Shown: positions 6,666 to 10,253 of the stretch, piece after piece
How positions within the stretch are numbered: position 1 is the first letter of the stretch
How the letters are laid out: each line of letters starts with the position of its first letter
Origin: a bacterium (Candidatus Torokbacteria) CG_4_10_14_0_2_um_filter_35_8
GTDB lineage: Bacteria > Patescibacteriota > GCA-2792135
Assembly: GCA_002792135.1 (NCBI GenBank)
Contig: PFNU01000023.1
Coordinates: forward strand, 1 to 10,253
DNA: 10,253 nt
Direction: 5' to 3'
Notes under the pieces: model-generated
The model's database searches: none
The model's input: only the letters and a program-made list of their open reading frames with translations
Told to the model about the DNA's origin: nothing
Made by a program: the position numbers and the translations under genes

Positions 6666-7769
6666 TTATCTTCCATAAATGAATCCCATTATCTGGGGAG
6701 CACTATAGCTAAGTACTCTTGTACTGGTTCTACCCCAACCACCATAATTCATTTCAGAAATTTTAAAAGTGCCATTGCTATATACTGCTTCTACATAACC
6801 TACATGACCCCACCAGCTTTCTCTAGTAACTACTATTGCTCCAACAACGGGTGTTCTACCTGTTTTGAATCCATATCTCTTACAGTTATGAATCCAAGTG
6901 CCAGCATTGCCACCCCAAGGAACATACCTTCTTGTAGCCACATACCATGTACACCACCCATAAGGAAAACTGTGTCGTGGCCAAGGACCACTTCCCCACA
7001 TACTTCCTCCACCTGTATAACGACGCACTCCTGCGGAAGCTCTGTTATTACTTTCTGTAGATCTTGAGGCAATCTGTTGAGAAGGAGTAGGCTTGGGTGT
7101 AGGTTTCATCTTGGCACCAGGTAGTATAAGGATATCGCCTGGTTTCAGCTTACTACCATTATCTTCAAGTTTATTAAAGCTAATAACTTTCTGGATATTA
7201 ACATTTTTATATTTTCCGGCTATTTTTGTTAAGGTATCACCTTCTTGAACTTTATAGATTAAACCATCTACTGGTGGAATATACAGCTTCTCTCCAGGTT
7301 TTATAAAGTCATCTATTCTTTTACCATTACACCAAAGTACAGTAGATATCTTCAGTTTAAACTTTGCTGCAATACTGCTTACAGTGTCGCCTGGTTGAAC
7401 AATATAACTTACAATCCACTCACGCTTCCTTTCTGGAATTTCAGTCTCAGGGACAGAAAGATTTACTAACGCTGAACCATCACTGGTAGTAAGAAGTATA
7501 TCTTTTTCCTCCTCTTCATTATAATACATAGCAAACTCCGCACCCGTCGCAGAAAGAGAAGACTCTATGCTTGCCTCGAAGTGAATAGATGCAACTTGGG
7601 CGTGGGGAGAATCAGTATCGACTGATTCTACAATAAGTTCAGTATCATCTTCATAGACTTCGTTTATTAAATCAAACAAGAGGCTAGTTTCTATATTTCC
7701 CATACTATCTTTTTTCTCTTGTCCCATCACATTGTCTACTACACTACTCATACTAACACCAAAAACCAC
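6666..7769 (-). CDS. Membrane-anchored LysM-LysM-CHAP peptidoglycan hydrolase
   Basis: A cell-wall enzyme predicted to be held by an N-terminal membrane helix and to act outside the membrane on peptidoglycan as an amidase or endopeptidase. Counting from the GTG at 7769 (367 aa), an acidic linker (about 12-118) leads to LysM 1 (about 120-165, YIVQPGDTVSSIAAKF), LysM 2 (about 171-217, YKVQEGDTLTKIAGKY), a Pro/Thr/Ser linker, and a CHAP domain (about 260-365). The CHAP domain has catalytic C273 (GWCTWYV), H322 (WGHVGYVE) and N341 (SEMNYGG). The GTG start is suspect. It falls inside the membrane helix, and the same frame stays open for 120 more codons upstream with a basic tail and the rest of the helix (see the next feature). 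The downstream hairpin at 6605-6631 ends the transcript. Domain assignment is firm; the 5' end is not. Confidence 0.85.
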   Translation of the reverse strand: MVFGVSMSSVVDNVMGQEKKDSMGNIETSLLFDLINEVYEDDTELIVESVDTDSPHAQVASIHFEASIESSLSATGAEFAMYYNEEEEKDILLTTSDGSALVNLSVPETEIPERKREWIVSYIVQPGDTVSSIAAKFKLKISTVLWCNGKRIDDFIKPGEKLYIPPVDGLIYKVQEGDTLTKIAGKYKNVNIQKVISFNKLEDNGSKLKPGDILILPGAKMKPTPKPTPSQQIASRSTESNNRASAGVRRYTGGGSMWGSGPWPRHSFPYGWCTWYVATRRYVPWGGNAGTWIHNCKRYGFKTGRTPVVGAIVVTRESWWGHVGYVEAVYSNGTFKISEMNYGGWGRTSTRVLSYSAPQIMGFIYGR

Positions 7770-8080
7770 CGCTGTAAGTAATAGGTGAATATAATACCTC
7801 TTTGGCTGCGATGATAGAAATTCCCTTATTTGAGAAAGTTTTTTCTTCCTTAGGAGGGCTTTTTTAGTCGAAAATCCTTTCCTAAAATCTAAAAAGAAGC
7901 TTTTATATTTCTTTGTCCGTGGTCCGCTGCCGGCGGATGGAGTATATACGCCACCATTAGAGTTATTTGAGCTTGGGCGTATAAAATGATACTTTTTCTT
8001 TCTAATTAGAGATACTTTTTTTATTCTTCCGATAACAGTTCTTATTTTCTGAGTAATATAGTCACAAATAAGTTTGACAT
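7770..8080 (-). other. Probable N-terminal part of the LysM-CHAP gene, start unresolved
   Basis: The hydrolase frame continues without a stop from 7769 back to 8129 (TAG at 8130-8132). It encodes IRTVIGRIKKVSLIRKKK, a Ser/Gly/Pro linker, another Lys/Arg-rich stretch, and QPKRYYIHLLLTAVV, which completes a membrane helix with the VFGVSMSSVV after the GTG. A basic cytoplasmic tail before a helix is sensible protein, so the extension looks coding. It has no in-frame ATG, GTG or TTG. An ATG at 8080-8078 lies in the neighbouring frame and runs 12 codons to a TAA. At that stop is AGA-AAA-TAA, where one added A, or a -1 slip on the A-run (T-run 8045-8048 on the plus strand), joins it to the main frame and gives a protein of about 471 aa. 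AUU starts in frame (for example 8069-8067) are an alternative. Confidence 0.6.
7923..7937. repeat. TCCGC palindromic element inside coding sequence
   Basis: TCCGCTGCCGGCGGA forms a short GC-rich hairpin (TCCGC/GCGGA) within an otherwise AT-rich stretch. It resembles the TCCGCC...GGCGGA palindromes at 8595-8623 and 8776-8796 that flank tRNA-Leu. Here it is read in frame as part of a flexible linker (PSAGSG) in the N-terminal extension of the LysM-CHAP protein. Confidence 0.5.
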
Positions 8081-8099
8081 TAGATAGCTTAAAAGGCTG

Positions 8100-8209
8100 A
8101 AAAAAGGGTATCTCGAGCCAAAAACAGCACTACAAAGCCTAAAAACTACTAAAATTGAAGGGATAAAAACAGTATCTTCGCCTATTGGCTTTTTTCGCGG
8201 CTCCACCCT
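8100..8209 (-). promoter_or_regulatory. Candidate structured 5' leader of the LysM-CHAP gene
   Basis: Read on the minus strand, AGGGT (8209-8205) and GAGCC (8203-8199) can pair with ACCCT (8109-8105) and GGCTC (8119-8115), closing a domain of about 100 nt. The 3' strand runs directly into six Ts (8105-8100), as in a terminator. Inside, GCC-AATA-GGC (8189-8180) forms a small hairpin, and GAA-GATA can pair with TATC-CC-TTC. The layout is that of an attenuator or riboswitch-like leader about 20 bp before the candidate ATG at 8080. I do not recognise it as a known riboswitch class. The pairings are by eye and untested for covariation. Confidence 0.35.
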
Positions 8210-8233
8210 AACATAACTCTAAAGATTAGTCAA
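8205..8233 (-). promoter_or_regulatory. Possible sigma-70-type promoter for LysM-CHAP gene
   Basis: On the minus strand TTGACT (8233-8228) is followed after 17 bp by TAGGGT (8210-8205). The -35 match is good and the -10 weak. If this -10 is used, transcription would start near 8198 and omit part of the outer stem proposed for the leader, so the two proposals compete. Confidence 0.3.
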
Positions 8234-8474
8234 GTTTGGAGGAGATCTCTAGAAAATGCCTTTGGTAGGTCAAAAAATGAGTCTTAGGTTTAGAAACAAG
8301 AATTAAGCCAGAATCAAGAATTTAGAATATAGAATTTAGAAACTAGACAGTAAAAATCAGACTTTCCCGCTTACTAGTAACTCTCCACTACAGCAGATCA
8401 GGGCTTAAGTACCTTTATAATTTTTCACTTTAAGCCTTGTTTATAAACAAACTATCCACATTTTTTACCTTTTC
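8234..8474. other. Gene-free AT-rich spacer with one weak hairpin
   Basis: No convincing coding frame is present on either strand. It contains AATTTAGAATA-type short direct repeats (about 8319-8345) and an imperfect inverted repeat, GGCTTAAGT (8402-8410) against ACTTTAAGCC (8427-8436), with a 16-nt loop and no clear T-run. The spacer separates the divergent LysM-CHAP gene (-) and tRNA-Leu (+), so promoters are expected at its edges. Confidence 0.6.
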
Positions 8475-8503
8475 TTGCTATTTAAAACGAGCTCTTTTAT
8501 ACT
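8475..8503 (+). promoter_or_regulatory. Probable sigma-70-type promoter for tRNA-Leu
   Basis: TTGCTA (8475-8480) and TATACT (8498-8503) are separated by exactly 17 bp. The -10 matches five of six consensus bases and the -35 four of six. The tRNA begins about 130 bp downstream, leaving a leader that includes the palindrome at 8595-8623 and would have to be trimmed. Confidence 0.45.
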
Positions 8504-8594
8504 TTAATTAGAAAAGCTTTACTATTTTCTAGCCCTTGAAGTCTCTAGAATATCTTATCTTTTGATTTTTGCTTTTTTTCGGCCCCAGGCTTCA

Positions 8595-8623
8595 TCCGCC
8601 TCGGGCGGAGCAGAGAAGGCGGA
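8595..8623. repeat. TCCGCC palindrome with two alternative partners
   Basis: TCCGCC (8595-8600) can pair with GGCGGA at 8604-8609 (loop TCG) or with the GGCGGA at 8618-8623, but not both. It lies 11 bp before the tRNA-Leu gene. A near copy lacking seven central bases occurs after the tRNA at 8776-8796. It is GC-rich against an AT-rich background and looks like a dispersed palindromic repeat; no T-run follows, so a terminator role is unlikely. Confidence 0.65.
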
Positions 8624-8634
8624 AAACTTCTTTC

Positions 8635-8719
8635 GCGGACGTGGCGGAACTGGCAGACGCGTAAGGTTTAGGACCTTATTCTCTTTTTGAGATTGAGGGT
8701 TCGACTCCCTCCGTCCGCA
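8635..8719 (+). tRNA. tRNA-Leu (anticodon UAG)
   Basis: A complete class II cloverleaf of 85 nt. Acceptor GCGGACG (8635-8641) pairs with CGTCCGC (8712-8718), with discriminator A8719. The anticodon stem TAAGG/CCTTA (8662-8666, 8674-8678) holds loop TTTAGGA with anticodon TAG at 8669-8671. The long variable arm TCTC/GAGA (8680-8683, 8689-8692) is typical of tRNA-Leu, and the T arm is GAGGG-TTCGACT-CCCTC (8695-8711). The D region carries CTGGCAGACGC. It decodes CUA and probably other CUN codons. The 3' CCA is not encoded (AATATAAT follows), so CCA-adding enzyme is required. Confidence 0.97.
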
Positions 8720-8775
8720 ATATAATATCAGGACATTAGGACTATTGGGAACTGGGAGTTGGGCACCAGAAATCA

Positions 8776-8796
8776 TCCGCCTCGGGCAGAAGGCGG
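8776..8796. repeat. Second copy of the TCCGCC palindrome
   Basis: The stretch CATCCGCCTCGGGC (8774-8787) is identical to 8594-8607 up to the last base. It then continues AGAAGGCGG, lacking the seven bases GGAGCAG present in the other copy. CCGCC (8777-8781) pairs with GGCGG (8792-8796). The pair of copies brackets the tRNA-Leu gene. Confidence 0.6.
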
Positions 8797-8818
8797 CAGT
8801 AAATAGAAATCCTAAGCA

Positions 8819-8992
8819 CTAAATCCGAAATCCTAAAGCCCGTCCTACGGGGCACGTATTACGTGCCGGGCTAAACAAATTCTAATATCTAAATTCAAAA
8901 TTCTAAAGCACGTATTACGTGCTAAATAAATTGTTTCAGGTTTTGGTCACTTGAATTTTGTGCTTGTTTGGGACTTAGAAATTCGGATTTAG
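8819..8992. repeat. Nested palindromic intergenic repeat
   Basis: The ends are inverted repeats: 8819-8836 (CTAAATCCGAAATCCTAA) is complementary to 8975-8992 at 16 of 18 positions. Inside lie two copies of one palindrome, GGCACGT-ATT-ACGTGCC (8851-8867) and AGCACGT-ATT-ACGTGCT (8907-8923). The first is flanked by AGCCC (8837-8841) and GGGCT (8868-8872), which extend its stem around a small CCCGT-CCT-ACGGG hairpin. There is no reading frame. The element fills the gap between the convergent tRNA-Leu and glycosyltransferase genes and resembles a non-autonomous, MITE-like unit. Confidence 0.6.
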
Positions 8993-9045
8993 AATTTCAA
9001 ATCCTTGATTCGTGATTCATTGTTCTTGCTTAATTTCTATTTATT

Positions 9046-9726
9046 TTACACTTTCCTTAGTTTCTTATCTAACTTCTTGGCCTTTTCTCTAGAATACGTC
9101 TTAATAATATCCTTATACATCTTCATCCTCGCCTTGAAACCCTCTGCCACATTCTTGCTTTTTTTCTCCTTAACTACCTGAGATACACCTTTAAGCTCAA
9201 TTCTTTTAACCCTTGCTCTTGTTTCCTTCATGTGCTCTGTAATAAGAATTTCTACTCCAAATCTCGCATCATCAAATTTATCTAAAGCATTGCATAAAAG
9301 CTTTCTTCTCAAAGCTCGCTGGCCAGAAAGATTCTTGGTAAAATTACTAGCTAGATTAGTTGCTTTTTTTATTTTCTTATCCAAAATCCCAACCACCATA
9401 TCTGCCTTGTTTTCTAATACTGGACTAACCAGCTTTCTAATATTATTACTGTCTAAACCTATTAAATCTGCATCTAAAAAAACAAGGGTGTCATTTTTAG
9501 ATGCTAAAATTCCTTGCTTTAGAGCATAGCCTTTACCCCTATTTTTTTCATAAGAAATTACCTTAATTTTATCTTTAAATTTTTTAAGAATATCTAAAGT
9601 ATTATCAGAAGATCCATCATTGACAACTATTGTTTCATCAATAAAATCAGCTTTTAAAACTGCTTTTAAAACTTTTTCTACGTTTTTTTCTTCATTGTAC
9701 GCTGGAATAATGACCGAAATAAACAT
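9046..9726 (-). CDS. Family 2 glycosyltransferase (GT-A fold, soluble)
   Basis: A 226-residue nucleotide-sugar glycosyltransferase of the GT2 group. Motifs are SVIIPAYNEE (4-13) for nucleotide binding, VVNDGSSDNT (34-43), NRGKGYALKQG (62-72), the metal-binding DxD as D85-A-D87 in FLDADL, and a later LSGQRALRR (133-141) with FGVEI (156-160) as the acceptor-side region. The C-terminal 50 residues are Lys/Arg-rich with no membrane helix, so the protein is probably cytoplasmic or peripherally bound. The pattern resembles polyprenol-phosphate sugar transferases and glucosyl-3-phosphoglycerate synthase-like enzymes, but donor and acceptor cannot be read from the sequence. It lies 29 bp downstream of nusB on the same strand and may be cotranscribed. 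The ATG has no ribosome site. Confidence 0.88.
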   Translation of the reverse strand: MFISVIIPAYNEEKNVEKVLKAVLKADFIDETIVVNDGSSDNTLDILKKFKDKIKVISYEKNRGKGYALKQGILASKNDTLVFLDADLIGLDSNNIRKLVSPVLENKADMVVGILDKKIKKATNLASNFTKNLSGQRALRRKLLCNALDKFDDARFGVEILITEHMKETRARVKRIELKGVSQVVKEKKSKNVAEGFKARMKMYKDIIKTYSREKAKKLDKKLRKV

Positions 9727-9755
9727 AATTTTGAAATTCCGAAATTAGAAATTAC

Positions 9756-10238
9756 TTACTCTGCAGTATCTTCGCCATTATTTACATCACCACCTCCATC
9801 TTTCTCTTTCGAATCACTCTTTTTAATCTCATTATATATTGCTCCTAGTACTCCATTTACAAACTTACTTGAAGATTTACCTGAAAATGTCTTTGCAAGC
9901 TCTATAGACTCATTAATAGCAACTTTTGGGGGAACATCAGAAGGATATTTAAGTTCAAAAATACCTAGTCTAAGGATATTTCTATCTACCACCATCACTT
10001 CTGAAATAGGATAGGAAGGTGCTGTCTTTTCAATAAGTACATCAATGTCCTCCAAATGCTCTATTGCTCCATTTACAAGCTTTTTAATAAAAGAAGGGTC
10101 TTCGAGATCAAAAGCAAAGTTTGTAATATTATGATCTATAATTTCTTTTATACTCTTTTTGTCTTTTTTTTGACCTTTAAAATCCCATTCATACAAACTT
10201 TGCAAAGCTACAGTACGGGCAAGATGACGGTTAGACAT
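9756..10238 (-). CDS. nusB: Transcription antitermination factor NusB
   Basis: An RNA-binding antitermination protein that acts with NusE (S10) on boxA of rRNA transcripts. At 160 aa it is slightly longer than usual because of an acidic, Gly/Asn-rich tail (about 141-160). Conserved points are the N-terminal RHLARTVALQSLYEWDF (4-20), DRNILRLGIFEL (85-96), PPKVAINESIELAK (103-116) and FVNGVLG (126-132). The ATG at 10238 lies 15 bp from the window edge and is complete; the promoter is outside. The glycosyltransferase follows 29 bp downstream. The acidic tail is not part of the core fold, and its role is unknown. Confidence 0.94.
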   Translation of the reverse strand: MSNRHLARTVALQSLYEWDFKGQKKDKKSIKEIIDHNITNFAFDLEDPSFIKKLVNGAIEHLEDIDVLIEKTAPSYPISEVMVVDRNILRLGIFELKYPSDVPPKVAINESIELAKTFSGKSSSKFVNGVLGAIYNEIKKSDSKEKDGGGDVNNGEDTAE

Positions 10239-10253
10239 AGGTTAAAAGCTAAA

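Noticed and set aside
6657..7067. A 136-codon plus-strand frame over the CHAP domain
   Set aside because: Its Ser/Thr/Cys-rich translation has no recognisable motif and lies opposite the clearly conserved CHAP domain; it is a shadow frame.
8452..8460. A DnaA-box-like CTATCCACA in an AT-rich stretch, suggesting an origin
   Set aside because: Only one near match is visible, with no cluster of boxes and no dnaA, dnaN or rpmH nearby. A lone 9-mer is expected by chance.
8211..8470. Possible small gene in the gap between the CHAP gene and tRNA-Leu
   Set aside because: Starts seen there run into stops after a few codons (for example the ATG near 8214 on the minus strand), and no motif or codon pattern supports coding.
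8555..8776. A 73-codon frame on the minus strand across tRNA-Leu
   Set aside because: It is antisense to a complete tRNA and includes both flanking palindromes. Its Pro/Arg-rich translation is typical of a false frame over a tRNA gene.
8820..8992. CRISPR-like array because palindromes recur
   Set aside because: There are only two copies of the palindrome, the single spacer is repeat-like, and no cas gene is present.

Overview
The window most likely comes from the chromosome of an AT-rich bacterium of the Candidate Phyla Radiation (Patescibacteria, Parcubacteria-like). This placement is inference. It rests on the low GC, starts with no Shine-Dalgarno sequence, intergenic spaces full of short AT-rich repeats and GC-rich palindromes, an archaeal-type UMP kinase, and a four-subunit pyruvate:ferredoxin oxidoreductase. 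TGA is used as a stop (porB), so the code is not the UGA-glycine code of Gracilibacteria/SR1.

Left part (1-6596, + strand): an AT-rich duplicated repeat precedes a thioredoxin-reductase-like flavoprotein and an NAD(P)-linked glutamate dehydrogenase. A 200-bp MITE-like repeat follows, then a five-gene cluster porG - pyrH-like UMP kinase - porD - porA - porB. These genes form a small redox and central-carbon island. Glutamate dehydrogenase links glutamate to 2-oxoglutarate, PFOR turns pyruvate into acetyl-CoA and reduced ferredoxin, and the TrxR-like protein handles thiol reduction. A GC-rich hairpin (6605-6631) ends the operon and also serves the convergent gene.

Middle (6666-8213, - strand): a membrane-anchored cell-wall hydrolase with two LysM domains and a C-terminal CHAP domain. 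Its reading frame is open about 360 bp beyond the first GTG start and encodes a basic cytoplasmic tail plus the first half of the membrane helix. That extension has no in-frame ATG, GTG or TTG. An ATG at 8080-8078 would serve if one A were added in an A-run, so this is either a sequence error, a mutation, a programmed -1 frameshift or a non-canonical start. Immediately upstream is a possible structured leader closed by a long-range stem that ends in a T-run.

Right part (8214-10253): a gene-free stretch, a promoter-like sequence and tRNA-Leu(UAG) on the + strand, then a cluster of palindromic repeats. On the - strand lie nusB and, downstream of it, a soluble family-2 glycosyltransferase. No phage, transposase, CRISPR array or defence system is visible. 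The more unusual items are the CHAP gene's 5' end, its leader, and the dispersed palindromes, one of which lies inside coding sequence.
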